The notes: a model not told the origin generated them from the letters alone. A stretch of DNA of 64,000 bases from Fontivita pretiosa (GCF_050410795.1 NZ_CP191258.1:1798001-1862000), one strand, 5' to 3'. Positions 26,556 through 36,255 are shown, counted from the stretch's first letter. Numbers and translations are program-made.

Positions 26556-26871
26556 ATAGCGGCGGGCGGTTTTCGCGCAGGTTTGCTGAGTTGGCCGAAT
26601 CTTGTGGGCTTGGATCGCGTGAAGATAGGAAGACTGTGCGGATTGATTTGTCGTCGCGCACTTTTTGTTGGCATTTGGCCTGTCGCGATGGTAGGAATGA
26701 ATAACACATTGGGTTCGTGGCAACAGCGATTGACACGTTTGGGCAGTTGCCGATTTTGGATTTGTCGAAGCCGTTGGAGCTTTTGCAGTTGGGCCCGAAC
26801 CGCGCGGTGCGCATTGCAGCGCAATCGAGCCAGGACGCGAGGACGACAGCGGGGTCGGTTCTGTCTTCCGG
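26556..26871. other. Intergenic region, probable promoter of the protease gene
   Basis: 316 bases that are clearly less GC-rich than the flanks, with TTTTTGTTGGCATTTGG near 26662-26678 and TAGGAATGAATAAC near 26691-26704. This may hold a promoter for the downstream protease. No gene with plausible codon use is seen on either strand. Confidence 0.4.
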
Positions 26872-29109
26872 ATGGTGGAGATGAGCAGGTCGCGTTCGGC
26901 TGGATGTTGCAATTCGCCCGTTGCGACAAAGTCGGGTTTCGGTTGCAGCGCGGGCAGGCCGCACGCACGTGAGGGGCTTGTCCGCTCGCTGTTCAGGTCG
27001 GTGGCGACGGCAGTTCTGGTCGGGGCGAGTGGCCCGGCCGCTCTGCTGTCGTCCCCCGCCGTTTTGCTCTCGCCGGCACTGGCCGGAACCATTCGCCACG
27101 ATCGCAGCGATTCCAGCTACACCGCCCTGGGCAATGATCCGAAATACCAGGCGGTCGGGGCGTTCCCCACCGAACCGGCCAGCGGCGTGCTCATCGCGCC
27201 CAAGTGGGTTCTGGCCGCCGGACATTCGATCGCCGACGGCGGGGATTTCCAGTTCAACATCGGCGGAACCACCTCGAGCAACGGGCAAACCTACACCGCG
27301 GCGCAGGCATTCGTTGAGCCGAGCTACAGCGGCGACATTTCCGCCGGCAACGACATCGCCCTGGTCCGCTTGAACAGCGCCGTCGCTGGCGTCGTTCCGG
27401 CCAGCCGGTTCTTCGACGCCAACGAAGTCGGGATGATCGGCACGACAGTGGGTTACGGCATGTCGGGCACCGGCCTGAGCGGGCAAAGCACTCCTTTCGG
27501 CACCAGGCGCGGCATTCAGAACACCATCGACGCCTTGGGCACTCTTGTGGGCTGGAACAATCGCATGGCCTTGTCCGACTTTGATGATCCGTCCAACGCC
27601 GACGGATTGAACTCGATGGGCTCAACCACGCCGCAGAATCTGGAAGGTCTGGCTGCTTTGGGCGACAGCGGCTCGGGAACCTATGTCGAAGTGAACGGAC
27701 GATGGTACCTGGCGGGGATCACGTCGTTCGTGGCGGCATTTGATCCGCCCGCGGGCGATGGCACGGGCAACTCCAGCTATTCCGACGCCATGGGCTGGAT
27801 CCGCGTCTCGCGGCATAACGTCTGGATCGATGACCAGATCGCCCACACCTGGAACAGCGCCTCCGGCGGCTCGTTCAACACCGCCGGTAACTGGGCACTG
27901 GGACCCACTGCTCTCAACGGCGTGCCCGGCGCCGGCGACATCGTCGGCCTCCGCAACCCCGGGACCTACACCATCACCTTCGGCAGCGCGGTAACCAACC
28001 ACCAGCTCGTCGCGCGCGGCGGGAACGTGACGCTGAATCTCGGCGGGTCGGTCTATACCCTCACCTCTTCGATGTTCGAGGGTGCGATCACCGTTGGACG
28101 TTACAGCGGCAACGACGCGAGCCTCACCTTCACCAACGGTGTGATCAACACGACCGGAGACGGCGAGGTAAACCTGGCCGAGCAAAGCGGCAGCTTCGGG
28201 CGACTTACCATCGGAGCGGCCACCACGATGAACGTGGCGGGCAGCGTGTATGTCGGCGGGACGTTTCGCGGCGCCGGCGGAGCGGCAACACTCACGCTCG
28301 CCAGCGCATCGTCTCAGCTCAACATCGCGCGCACGCTGCGGATCTGGGGCGGTGGTTCGGTCAACTATAACGGCGGCTCGCTGTCCGCAGGCACGCTGGA
28401 TGTCGCCGGCGGAAAGCTCATCCTCACCTCCGGCGCCAACAAGGTGCTGCGCACCGGGGCGCTGGCCGTCACCGGCACCGGACGGATCGACCTGGCCGAC
28501 AACGACATGATCGCCTCCAGCGCCAACCTCGCCGCCGTGACGACATTGATCAAGAACGGGCTGACCAACGGCGGAGCGTTCGACTGGAACGGCTTCGGGA
28601 TCGGCAGCTCCAAAGCCGGCGCCGAAAACACCGCCCGCGGCAGCTTCCTGTTCGCCCTGGGCGTGATCCGCAACGACCTCTCGCAGGTCGGCGGCAGCGG
28701 ACCGATCTATACCAGCTTCTCCGGCATCGGCGTGACCGGCAACGAGATCCTGATCAAATACACCTACTTCGGCGACGCGGATCTGTCTGGCCGAATTGAC
28801 GCGACGGACTATTCGCTCATCGACAACGGCTACGTCAACAGATTGACGGGGTGGATCAACGGCGACTTCGACTACTCAGGCGTCATCGACGCCACGGACT
28901 ATGCCCTGATCGACAATGCCTACGTCAATCAGTCCGGACCGCTGGCGCAGGCGATGATCGCTGAGCACGCCCGGATGTTTGGCGGCGAATATCTTGCCGC
29001 CCTGCGGGCGATTCAGTCCGGGGTCATACCCGAGCCGGCGATGCTCGCAGCATCGGCGCTGATCGCCTGGTCGCTGAAACGGCCACGACGCGCCTGCGGG
29101 CGTGGGTGA
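26872..29109 (+). CDS. Secreted trypsin-like serine protease with C-terminal EF-hand pair and PEP-CTERM tail
   Basis: 745 residues from ATG 26872 (start uncertain: ATG 26881 is also possible). Signal segment about 42-71. The S1 protease domain shows VLAAGHSI (H118), AGNDIALVRLN (D161) and ALGDSGSGTYV (S266), the complete catalytic triad. A repetitive beta-rich stalk follows, then the module FGDADLSGRIDATDYSLIDNGYVN / GDFDYSGVIDATDYALIDNAYVN, two EF-hand-type calcium loops, and finally IPEPAMLAASALIAWSLKRPRR, a PEP-CTERM-like tail. It likely acts at the cell surface or is released. The last 160 residues are nearly the same as in three other proteins of this window. Confidence 0.9.
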   Translation: MVEMSRSRSAGCCNSPVATKSGFGCSAGRPHAREGLVRSLFRSVATAVLVGASGPAALLSSPAVLLSPALAGTIRHDRSDSSYTALGNDPKYQAVGAFPTEPASGVLIAPKWVLAAGHSIADGGDFQFNIGGTTSSNGQTYTAAQAFVEPSYSGDISAGNDIALVRLNSAVAGVVPASRFFDANEVGMIGTTVGYGMSGTGLSGQSTPFGTRRGIQNTIDALGTLVGWNNRMALSDFDDPSNADGLNSMGSTTPQNLEGLAALGDSGSGTYVEVNGRWYLAGITSFVAAFDPPAGDGTGNSSYSDAMGWIRVSRHNVWIDDQIAHTWNSASGGSFNTAGNWALGPTALNGVPGAGDIVGLRNPGTYTITFGSAVTNHQLVARGGNVTLNLGGSVYTLTSSMFEGAITVGRYSGNDASLTFTNGVINTTGDGEVNLAEQSGSFGRLTIGAATTMNVAGSVYVGGTFRGAGGAATLTLASASSQLNIARTLRIWGGGSVNYNGGSLSAGTLDVAGGKLILTSGANKVLRTGALAVTGTGRIDLADNDMIASSANLAAVTTLIKNGLTNGGAFDWNGFGIGSSKAGAENTARGSFLFALGVIRNDLSQVGGSGPIYTSFSGIGVTGNEILIKYTYFGDADLSGRIDATDYSLIDNGYVNRLTGWINGDFDYSGVIDATDYALIDNAYVNQSGPLAQAMIAEHARMFGGEYLAALRAIQSGVIPEPAMLAASALIAWSLKRPRRACGRG

Positions 29110-29128
29110 ATCTGATCCGTCAAGCCTG

Positions 29129-30037
29129 CTATCGCGAGCCGCTGTCGGTCCACTGCTTGCGAGCGCCTTCGATTCGCAGGGGGCCGATCTGCTTGCCATC
29201 TCGCAGGATGATGTAGCTGTCGGCGCCGGCGAGGCTGTCCCAGGAGAGCGTCGCCAGTCCATCCGCGACGACGGCGGGCGAGGGTTTGCTGCGGGCGCCC
29301 TGCGGGCCCAGCGCGATCAGCGCGTAGGTGTGTTTGCCGGAGCCGTCGTGTCTGACGATTTGCGGCGGCTGGGGTGTCTGCACGGGCGACTGGGTCATGG
29401 TTCCGCCCCAGAGTTGCAGTACCTCTGAGGGATAGGGCAGCCCCCCGCCGCCGTAACCGCCGCCCCCGATCGACATCATCCCCTGCCCGATGATCGCATC
29501 GGTCAGTGGCTCGGGATGGTGCGGCCGGAAGGACTGGAAGCGCAGCCGGCCGGGGTGGTTGCCGCCGCTGAAGCCATCTTTGACTTCGCTGTTCTCCAGC
29601 GCTTCGCCCTGGATGATGGCGACCTGCCGCCAGGCGTTGCCCAGCCAGACATTCCAGGAGATGTGCCCGGGCGCGCGGAAGACGGAGCCATCGCGGTTGA
29701 TGGCGTGGAAGCGATCGTCGAAGGGATCATCGATCTCGGTTTTGATCAACCGGCCGCGGACCCACAGCCCGGCGTCACCGACGTTTCCGCCGCGCGCCCG
29801 CGCCACCAGTCCGCGCGGGATGTTGTGTTTCTCGAAACCCTCCTCCCATGGCTTGCCCGTATCGGAAACGATCAGCTCATTGCGGACGATCAGCCGATTG
29901 ACGATCAATTCATCCATTGATCCGGGCGGCTGCTGCGCCACGGCCGGCGATACGGGCCGGCGATCCAGAAGGCTCATGGTGAGGACGGTGGTGACTACCG
30001 TTATGACGATGGTGATCAGGCGATCTTTCATAGGCAT
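29129..30037 (-). CDS. Membrane-anchored or secreted protein with fibronectin III-like C-terminus
   Basis: 302 residues from ATG 30037 (ATG 30031 also possible). A single N-terminal hydrophobic segment (LITIVITVVTTVLTMSLL) suggests a signal anchor. The middle (DELIVNRLIVRNELIVSDTGKPWEEGF) resembles the repeated beta-strand heads seen in planctomycete surface proteins. The end (ATLSWDSLAGADSYIILRDGKQIGPL) looks like one fibronectin type III-like fold. No enzymatic motif. Convergent with the protease gene (20-base gap). Confidence 0.65.
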   Translation of the reverse strand: MPMKDRLITIVITVVTTVLTMSLLDRRPVSPAVAQQPPGSMDELIVNRLIVRNELIVSDTGKPWEEGFEKHNIPRGLVARARGGNVGDAGLWVRGRLIKTEIDDPFDDRFHAINRDGSVFRAPGHISWNVWLGNAWRQVAIIQGEALENSEVKDGFSGGNHPGRLRFQSFRPHHPEPLTDAIIGQGMMSIGGGGYGGGGLPYPSEVLQLWGGTMTQSPVQTPQPPQIVRHDGSGKHTYALIALGPQGARSKPSPAVVADGLATLSWDSLAGADSYIILRDGKQIGPLRIEGARKQWTDSGSR

Positions 30038-30166
30038 CACTGTAACAAAAGCAGACAGAATCGCGCTGGCGCGGGAGAGGATCTGTGCTATTGAGTCATG
30101 GGGGCGAGGGTGATCTCCGGGTACTCCTGCGTCTTGGCAATCCTGTTCTGTCTGGAGCATGATGGC

Positions 30167-32536
30167 ATGGCTCAGCTTTACCATTCGTCGAATCGATACG
30201 GCCGGCGTGTCTGGATCAGCAGGACAATCGCGCTGTTGATCGTGCTGTGCACCCAGCCGGCCGGCGCGATCAATCGTGTCTGGATTCGGACCGGCGGAAC
30301 GGGAAGCTGGTCGAACGGGGCGAACTGGTCGCCGACGGGTACGCCACAGAGTGGCGATGACGTGTTTGTCACCGCGGTGAACCCCAACGCCAACGTGGTC
30401 ATCTTCGACATCGACGATTCGCCGATCGCCACCTCGCACGATCCTGGCTCGCCGTTCGTGCGGAACTACAACTCGATCCTGATCAACCAGAGCGGAGCGG
30501 GAACGATCGCGATCGTGCAGCAGCAGTTCACGCTCAGCGCCGAGCAGTTGACGATCTCGCTGGGCGGGCCGGGGGAATACAGCCTGCTCGGCGGGCGGGG
30601 CAGGTTCAGCACCGGCACGCTCAACGCCCAGGGCACGCTTACCGTCGCCGCCGGCGCGTCCATGGCCTGCACCAACTTCACTCAAAACGGCGGGACGCTC
30701 ACGCTGGGCGGCTTTTTCAGCGGCGGCAACTTCACCCAGGGCGCAGGGCTGATCACCAGCAGCGGCACGATGAATTTCAGCGGCACCTACGCCGCCAACG
30801 GCGGTTCATTTGCCGGCATCGGCAGCAGCGTCGGGATCGTCAACGCCGGCACGTTCATCAACAACGTCGGCACGTTCGTCGGGCACGTCAATGCCGGCAG
30901 GCTCATCGTCAACGGCAATGGAACGTTCCTTGGGAACGTTACCAATCGATCGTCTCTGAACATTCCCGCCAGCCAGACGATCTTCACCGACGCCGACTAC
31001 ACGCAGATCGGCGGGACGGTGACGCACAGCGGCTTTGTGGGCGGCCAGCCGCCGGGTGGATTGTCCAGCAGTTTTCCGACGGTGAACATGGGCGGGGGCG
31101 CGACGTGGATCCAGACCGCCGGGCGATTGCAGGGCAGCTCGCTGCTGGTCGGATCGGGCAACAACGGGCCCGCGACGTACAGTCTCGGCGGCAGCGGATC
31201 GGCCAACTTCGGCGGCATCGGCGTCGGGGCCTTGTCCGATGGATCGATCAATCAGAGCGGCGGACTGGTGCAGGCCAGCGCAATGACCCTGGGGGGCTTT
31301 GCCGGGCTGGTGCGCGGCGCGCCGGTGCAGGGACAGGGACAACGTGGATACTACCAGCTCGGCGGCGGAACACTGTCCCTCGGCGGACTGACGCTGGCGC
31401 CGCAGGACGCACTGCTGGGGATGTTCGCGCAGAGCGGAGGTCTGGCCCAGATCGGCCAGCTCCAGTCGAACCTCGCCGGCGCCAGCAGCGGGATCATCAA
31501 CATCTCCGGCGGGACGTTTGGCGTGGCGTCCAACTCGATCAACAGCGGCACGATCATTCAGACCGGCGGAACGGTGCGCTTCAGCGACTTTCTCGACGGC
31601 GCGGGCACGATCAGTGTCGGCGGCAACGGGTCATTCACCGCTGAGCGGATTCGCCAGAACGCGCTGCTGATCGGCGCGGACGCGCAGATCGCGATCGCCA
31701 ACGTCGGCTTCTCTTCCATCGCGATGAGCAAGACCACGAGTCGGATCAGGCAGTTGCGGTTCGAACAGATGGGCAGCACGATCCGCGGGTCCTTGGATCT
31801 GGGACAGAATCGGCTGGTGATCGACTACGACAGCGGCGCTTCGCCCGCGGCGGATATCCGGCGATACCTGGCCAGCGGGCTGGCCAACGGAGACTGGAAC
31901 GGCCCGGGCATCCGCAGCGCCGCCGCCGCTCTGGACAGCTCACGCATGACCGGCCTGGGCTATGCCGAGGCGTCGGACATGTTCGGCCCGGGCGGCGGGG
32001 TGTTCGAGGACATCTTCGTGGACGATTCGGCCCTGCTGATCAAGTACACCGTTTACGGCGATGCAGACCTGAGCGGCGCGATTGACGCCAGCGACTATTC
32101 CCTGATCGACAACGGCTACGTAAACCGGCTCGTGGGATGGACCAGTGGCGATTTCGACTACAGCGGCTTCATCGACGCCACCGATTATGCCCTGATCGAC
32201 AACGCCTACGTGAATCAGAACCCCGCGCTGGGCCAGGCGATGATCGCCGAGCATACGAGGCTGTTCGGAGCAGAGTACACAGCGGCGCTGCGCGCGATCC
32301 GATCGGGGATACTCCCCGAACCCACTGGCGCGGTGGTCCTGGCTCTGGGCACGCTGGGCCGAGGACGCAGGCGATCGCGGCCAGGACGGGCGCCCCACAG
32401 TCTCGCTCATCACAGCGCCAACACCCACGCGCGCCAGGCGCGATCGAAGTCGTCGAGCGATTGCGGCGCGATCAGCTTTTCCAGGGTCTTTCGGCCAGTG
32501 GGATCCTCGCCACGCGCGGCGCGAAATCGCCTGTAA
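30167..32536 (+). CDS. Large beta-repeat secreted protein with EF-hand pair and PEP-CTERM-like motif, 3' end read through
   Basis: 789 residues from ATG 30167, with GGAG 10 bases upstream; an in-frame ATG at 30098 exists. The signal peptide (RTIALLIVLCTQPAGA) is followed by VWIRTGGTGSWSNGANWSP, the opening found in planctomycete beta-helix proteins, and many Gly/Asn/Thr-rich beta repeats. The module GDADLSGAIDASDYSLIDNGYVN / GDFDYSGFIDATDYALIDNAYVN lies at 32057-32218. ILPEPTGAVVLALGTLGRGRRRS would be the PEP-CTERM tail, but no stop follows. The frame continues about 50 residues, antisense to the next gene, until 32536. Loss of the original stop, or a frameshift, is likely. Confidence 0.8.
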   Translation: MAQLYHSSNRYGRRVWISRTIALLIVLCTQPAGAINRVWIRTGGTGSWSNGANWSPTGTPQSGDDVFVTAVNPNANVVIFDIDDSPIATSHDPGSPFVRNYNSILINQSGAGTIAIVQQQFTLSAEQLTISLGGPGEYSLLGGRGRFSTGTLNAQGTLTVAAGASMACTNFTQNGGTLTLGGFFSGGNFTQGAGLITSSGTMNFSGTYAANGGSFAGIGSSVGIVNAGTFINNVGTFVGHVNAGRLIVNGNGTFLGNVTNRSSLNIPASQTIFTDADYTQIGGTVTHSGFVGGQPPGGLSSSFPTVNMGGGATWIQTAGRLQGSSLLVGSGNNGPATYSLGGSGSANFGGIGVGALSDGSINQSGGLVQASAMTLGGFAGLVRGAPVQGQGQRGYYQLGGGTLSLGGLTLAPQDALLGMFAQSGGLAQIGQLQSNLAGASSGIINISGGTFGVASNSINSGTIIQTGGTVRFSDFLDGAGTISVGGNGSFTAERIRQNALLIGADAQIAIANVGFSSIAMSKTTSRIRQLRFEQMGSTIRGSLDLGQNRLVIDYDSGASPAADIRRYLASGLANGDWNGPGIRSAAAALDSSRMTGLGYAEASDMFGPGGGVFEDIFVDDSALLIKYTVYGDADLSGAIDASDYSLIDNGYVNRLVGWTSGDFDYSGFIDATDYALIDNAYVNQNPALGQAMIAEHTRLFGAEYTAALRAIRSGILPEPTGAVVLALGTLGRGRRRSRPGRAPHSLAHHSANTHARQARSKSSSDCGAISFSRVFRPVGSSPRAARNRL

Positions 32537-33258
32537 TACTCGCGCAGCAGAACCCTGTCCTGAAGGTACAGCAACAGGTATCTCGCCTGGGCGTAGTTCA
32601 GGCCCGTCAGGTCATCGCGATAGAAGCGCGGATCGTCGATCAATTCGCTCAGCGGTCGCAGGCGGTCTTGCTGGATCGCCTTCTTCAGCGCCGGCAGCCG
32701 CCAGTTCTTCAGGCCAGTGATTGTGTCGCCATCGAGCGCGCACTGCTCGTAGAGGCTTGCCAGACCCTCATTGAACCATCCGGGGGCGTCGGGGAAATCG
32801 CTTTTCATCAGGGCGTGGACCAGTTCATGGACCAGCGTGCCGGTTCCCGTGCCGACATTCATCAGCATGACATTGTCACGATGACGGTAGAAGCCGAAGT
32901 GCGGCACGTCCTGCTCGCCAAACCACTGTCTGGCCAGGCGCTGGTACGGCTCGGCCGACTCGAACAGGAAGATGAGGATCGGCTCCTGGGGCTGGGTGTC
33001 GAAGTAGGTTGCCTGTAAGGCGCGTTGGGCGGCGAGGATGGTGCCGTCGCGGTATCGCTCCAGCTTGCGCACCCCGCCGTCGCCGGCCAGCACAAACGGC
33101 GGGGCGAGAAGCGCCTCCAGCCGCTCGGCACTGAGCCGATCCTTCCACCCCTGCAGCAGTTGGGCGCATTGAGCGGCGATCGGGTCCGGCCTGCTGGCCG
33201 GGCCGACGCCGAGCATCAGCGGCAACAACACCAGCACCGGCAATGTATATCTCATCAT
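32410..33258 (-). CDS. Secreted zinc metalloprotease-like protein, DUF1570 type
   Basis: 282 residues from ATG 33258, with a signal peptide (MMRYTLPVLVLLPLMLGVGPA). The core motif is GTLVHELVHALMKSDFPDAPGWFNEGLASLYE: HELVH is the HExxH zinc site and the glutamate of NEGLA the likely third ligand, as in DUF1570 / peptidase MA-like proteins. The substrate is unknown. Its 3' end overlaps the extended end of the convergent PEP-CTERM gene by 127 bases. Confidence 0.8.
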   Translation of the reverse strand: MMRYTLPVLVLLPLMLGVGPASRPDPIAAQCAQLLQGWKDRLSAERLEALLAPPFVLAGDGGVRKLERYRDGTILAAQRALQATYFDTQPQEPILIFLFESAEPYQRLARQWFGEQDVPHFGFYRHRDNVMLMNVGTGTGTLVHELVHALMKSDFPDAPGWFNEGLASLYEQCALDGDTITGLKNWRLPALKKAIQQDRLRPLSELIDDPRFYRDDLTGLNYAQARYLLLYLQDRVLLREYYRRFRAARGEDPTGRKTLEKLIAPQSLDDFDRAWRAWVLAL

Positions 33259-33355
33259 CCGGATAGACGCGTCTGTTGCGCCAAGGTTGCGGAGTTTGTA
33301 CCGGATCGCCCGGTCGTCTAACATCTGCCGCACTTGAGAAGAATGGGAGCCTGAC

Positions 33356-33847
33356 ATGAATCGAAGCATTCTATCGGTCATCGCCATCGTCACGGCACTG
33401 TCCATGTTCGTGGGCTGCCAGCCCGGCAAACGCCTGCGCGAAACCAAGCGCGAGCGCGACCGACTGGCCTGGCAACTGGACGAAGTTCAGAAGGAGCGCG
33501 ATCAGCTCAAGAGCGAAGTTGACAGGCTGAATCAAAGCCTGTCGCAGGCGTCGGCACAGGCGGCACAACAGCAGGAGCAGGCCAAAGCGAAGCTCGACGC
33601 CCTGGCGGCGGAGCTGGACAAGGCGCAGCAGGAGTTGCAGGCGGCGCGAGCATCGCAGGCACAGGCTCAGCAGCTCGCCGAGCAGCTCAAGTCCACACAG
33701 GCGCAGCTCGAGGAGGCCAGGAAACAGGTCGCGGAACTGAAGATACAGATCGAAGCGCTCAAGGCTGAGCTTGCCAAAGCGCAGGCCGCCCAGCACGCGG
33801 CGCCCGGCACGGCGGCGGCGACCGCCCCGGCGGAAATGAACAAGTGA
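33356..33847 (+). CDS. Coiled-coil lipoprotein
   Basis: 163 residues. Signal peptide with lipobox FVGC (MNRSILSVIAIVTALSMFVGC), then about 115 residues of almost continuous heptad-type coiled coil rich in Gln, Lys, Glu and Ala (WQLDEVQKERDQLKSEV, and so on), and an Ala/Pro tail. No enzymatic domain. The form resembles Lpp-like or envelope-spacer lipoproteins; the role is unknown. Confidence 0.75.
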   Translation: MNRSILSVIAIVTALSMFVGCQPGKRLRETKRERDRLAWQLDEVQKERDQLKSEVDRLNQSLSQASAQAAQQQEQAKAKLDALAAELDKAQQELQAARASQAQAQQLAEQLKSTQAQLEEARKQVAELKIQIEALKAELAKAQAAQHAAPGTAAATAPAEMNK

Positions 33848-33881
33848 CGGCACTGGAGTAGTCGCCCGACTTCGCCACGGC

Positions 33882-34769
33882 ATGGGCCAGACTGCGCACG
33901 CTGCCACAACCTCTCGCTCCCGCGCCTTTGGCGTCGCGCTGCTGGTTGCGACGTCGATCCTGTGGAGCCTCAGCGGCATCTTCGTCAAGACCGTCAACAT
34001 CGACTCGATCGCGTTCGCGTTCTGGCGATCGCTGGCCGCGGGTGCGGCGATCCTGCCGCTGATCTGGCTCAGCCGCCAGCCCTGGCCGGATCTGCGGTGG
34101 ATGCTGTTGTCGGTCGTGGTCTACGCGGCCGTCGTCTCGCTGCTGATCACCGCGATGACCGACGCCACCGCCGCCGTCGGAATCCTCCTGCAATACACCG
34201 GCCCGGTCTTCTGCGCTCTGTTCGCCTGGATCTTTCAGCGCCGGCGCATAGGCGGGCGCACGTGGCTGGCGATTGCGATCGCGTCGGGGGGCATCCTGAT
34301 CATGATGCTCGGCGGTCAGTTCCCGCGCGGCTGGGTCGGGCCGGTCTGCGGGCTGCTCTCCGGCATCGCCTTCGGAGCATTGATCCTGATCCTGGAGAAG
34401 CTGAACCGTCTGGCCGGTGGACAGGCCAACCCCTTCGCCATCGTCGCGTTCAACAACCTCGGCTGCGCGATCCTGCTGGTTGGCGTGATGCTGCTGCTGG
34501 CGCGACCCATCATGGCGATGCCATGGCAGGTTGGCATGGTTCTGATGTGCGGAGTCGTCCAGCTCGGTATTCCCTATGTGCTGTTCCAGCTTGGCCTGCG
34601 ACGGGTTCCCGCTGTCGATGCCTCCCTGCTGATCCTGCTGGAGCCAGTGCTCAATCCCCTTTGGGTCTGGCTGGCGATCGGGGAACGCCCCGACGCGGCC
34701 ACGTTCGTCGGCGGGGCCGCAATCCTCATCGCAATGTCCCTTGAGGCTACCAACCCGGATGCTCGATAA
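33882..34769 (+). CDS. DMT-superfamily EamA transporter
   Basis: 295 residues with ten transmembrane helices in two EamA halves. The first half opens with VALLVATSILWSLSGIFVKTV and the second with GPVCGLLSGIAFGALILILEKLNRL; FCALFAWIFQRRRIGGRTW and LLILLEPVLNPLWVWLAIGERP are the typical helix 4-5 and 9-10 edges. Such proteins export or exchange amino acids, purines or other metabolites; the substrate is not predictable here. It starts 35 bases after the lipoprotein gene. Confidence 0.88.
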   Translation: MGQTAHAATTSRSRAFGVALLVATSILWSLSGIFVKTVNIDSIAFAFWRSLAAGAAILPLIWLSRQPWPDLRWMLLSVVVYAAVVSLLITAMTDATAAVGILLQYTGPVFCALFAWIFQRRRIGGRTWLAIAIASGGILIMMLGGQFPRGWVGPVCGLLSGIAFGALILILEKLNRLAGGQANPFAIVAFNNLGCAILLVGVMLLLARPIMAMPWQVGMVLMCGVVQLGIPYVLFQLGLRRVPAVDASLLILLEPVLNPLWVWLAIGERPDAATFVGGAAILIAMSLEATNPDAR

Positions 34770-34796
34770 TCCGTATTACTGACAGGCACGACAGCC

Positions 34797-35669
34797 ATGG
34801 CCTACATCATCGTGGCCGATCGCAACGGAGAGCTGGAGCGGCGGGAGTTGACCGGCCCGCTGCTGATCGGCCGCGCGCACGATTGCGACATCGTGATCAA
34901 AGATATCCTGCTCTCGCGGCGGCATTGCCGGATCGAGCGATTTGACAATCGATGGGTCATCAGCGACCTGGGCAGCAAGAACGGCACGCGGGTTGGGCAG
35001 GAACTGATCACCCGGCACGTGCTTCGCGATGGCGAGGTGATTCGCGTCGGCCGGGCGCAGATCGCCTTCATGGAAGGCGCCTTCGTCCCCGCGCCGGCCG
35101 AATCGCTCAAGCCGCGCCCCCGCGGCCCTCGCAGCCATCGACCGGCCGATCCCAATGAATCCCTGGCCGGAACCGTACTCGGGTTTCAGCTTTTCGACAT
35201 GGAGGAGGATGCGCGGCTCAGCGGGCATCCGATTCCGCGCCCGCGGCCGGCTGAGCCTGCCTCCTACCGTGATGACGCCGCGCACGCCCTGGTGGCCCAG
35301 ATCACCTCCAGCACGTGGGACTCGATCCTGACCGGGCAGACGGGCGAATCGGCGGCGACGCAGGACAATCGCGAGCAGGCGAAAACATCGCCGCCGACAG
35401 GGCAGGCGCATGCTCCTTCCACAGCGCCCAGCGGCGCGCCGCCCGCCGCGGCGGCGGACGAATCGGCGCATGGCGCCTCGGCCGTTGCGGTCCGGGCAGC
35501 ACCCATGCCGCCGCGTCGGCCCGCAGCCACGCGCCCCACCGTCATACGCAGTGTCGATCCCAACCGCCGCGCCACGATCCCCTCGTGGCTGGCTGTCGCC
35601 TACGTCGCGCTGGCCGCCGCCGTCGCAGGCGGATCACTGTTCATCATCCTCCGTCACGGCGCGATGTGA
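34797..35669 (+). CDS. FHA-domain protein with C-terminal membrane anchor
   Basis: 290 residues. The forkhead-associated domain occupies about 1-95, with all phosphothreonine-binding positions: GR (25-26), SRRH (40-43) and SKNGT (60-64). A long Pro/Ala-rich disordered linker follows, and then a single C-terminal transmembrane helix (LAVAYVALAAAVAGGSLFIILRH). It would recruit phosphothreonine-bearing proteins to the inner membrane. No Ser/Thr kinase gene is adjacent. Confidence 0.85.
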   Translation: MAYIIVADRNGELERRELTGPLLIGRAHDCDIVIKDILLSRRHCRIERFDNRWVISDLGSKNGTRVGQELITRHVLRDGEVIRVGRAQIAFMEGAFVPAPAESLKPRPRGPRSHRPADPNESLAGTVLGFQLFDMEEDARLSGHPIPRPRPAEPASYRDDAAHALVAQITSSTWDSILTGQTGESAATQDNREQAKTSPPTGQAHAPSTAPSGAPPAAAADESAHGASAVAVRAAPMPPRRPAATRPTVIRSVDPNRRATIPSWLAVAYVALAAAVAGGSLFIILRHGAM

Positions 35670-35701
35670 ACAGCCTCAAGCATCATGACCGCACAACGCT
35701 A

Positions 35702-36186
35702 TCAGGGGCCAGCGGCCGCTCCCAGCTCCGTGAGCTTCTGTTGCTTGACATCCATGAGCCAGGCGCGGCGATCGCGGAAATATACCAGCAGCTCGGCGTT
35801 GTGCTGCGGGCCCATATCGCGGGCAAACACGATTGGCGAAGCGTCACACTCGGAAACTGCATCGCGCTGCCGATAACCCGTCAGTTGTAGTGACCGATGA
35901 ACGCGAAAAGAGGCAGCAGGATGGCGGCGGCGTGTACCCGCGCTCGCCACAGACGCGCGATGTAGCCCCGATGGCCCATCGCAATCAGCAACAGCAGAAG
36001 GAGCAACAGGCAATAGATGGCGCGCTTGAAGCGTCGGCCGATCCCCAGGACGCTCCCGACGACAGCGATCGCGCCGGCGCGGCTGCGCGCAAATCGTCCA
36101 CGGCGAGCCTGAAATTGTTGACCTCTACGACAGTGGATACCAGTTTGCATGAAAGCGCGGCGGCGGACTCGCTCACCGGGATTCAT
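35702..36186 (-). pseudogene. Possible frameshifted small membrane protein gene
   Basis: Two overlapping minus-strand frames look protein-like over different parts. In 35881-36186, RRFKRAIYCLLLLLLLLIAMGHRGYIARLWRARVHAAAILLPLFAFI gives two membrane helices. In 35702-36013, after that point, LTGYRQRDAVSECDASPIVFARDM and ELLVYFRDRRAWLMDVKQQKLTEL look like a folded C-terminal part. One base shift near 35895 would join them. Whether this is a mutated gene, a sequencing error or two chance frames is open; no family is recognised. Confidence 0.35.
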
Positions 36187-36255
36187 CCTCCTCAGGTTTG
36201 CCTGTTGTGATCCGGGTTCAGGTTTGGCAATGCTCGTGGCGTTGGCCTGCCCACC

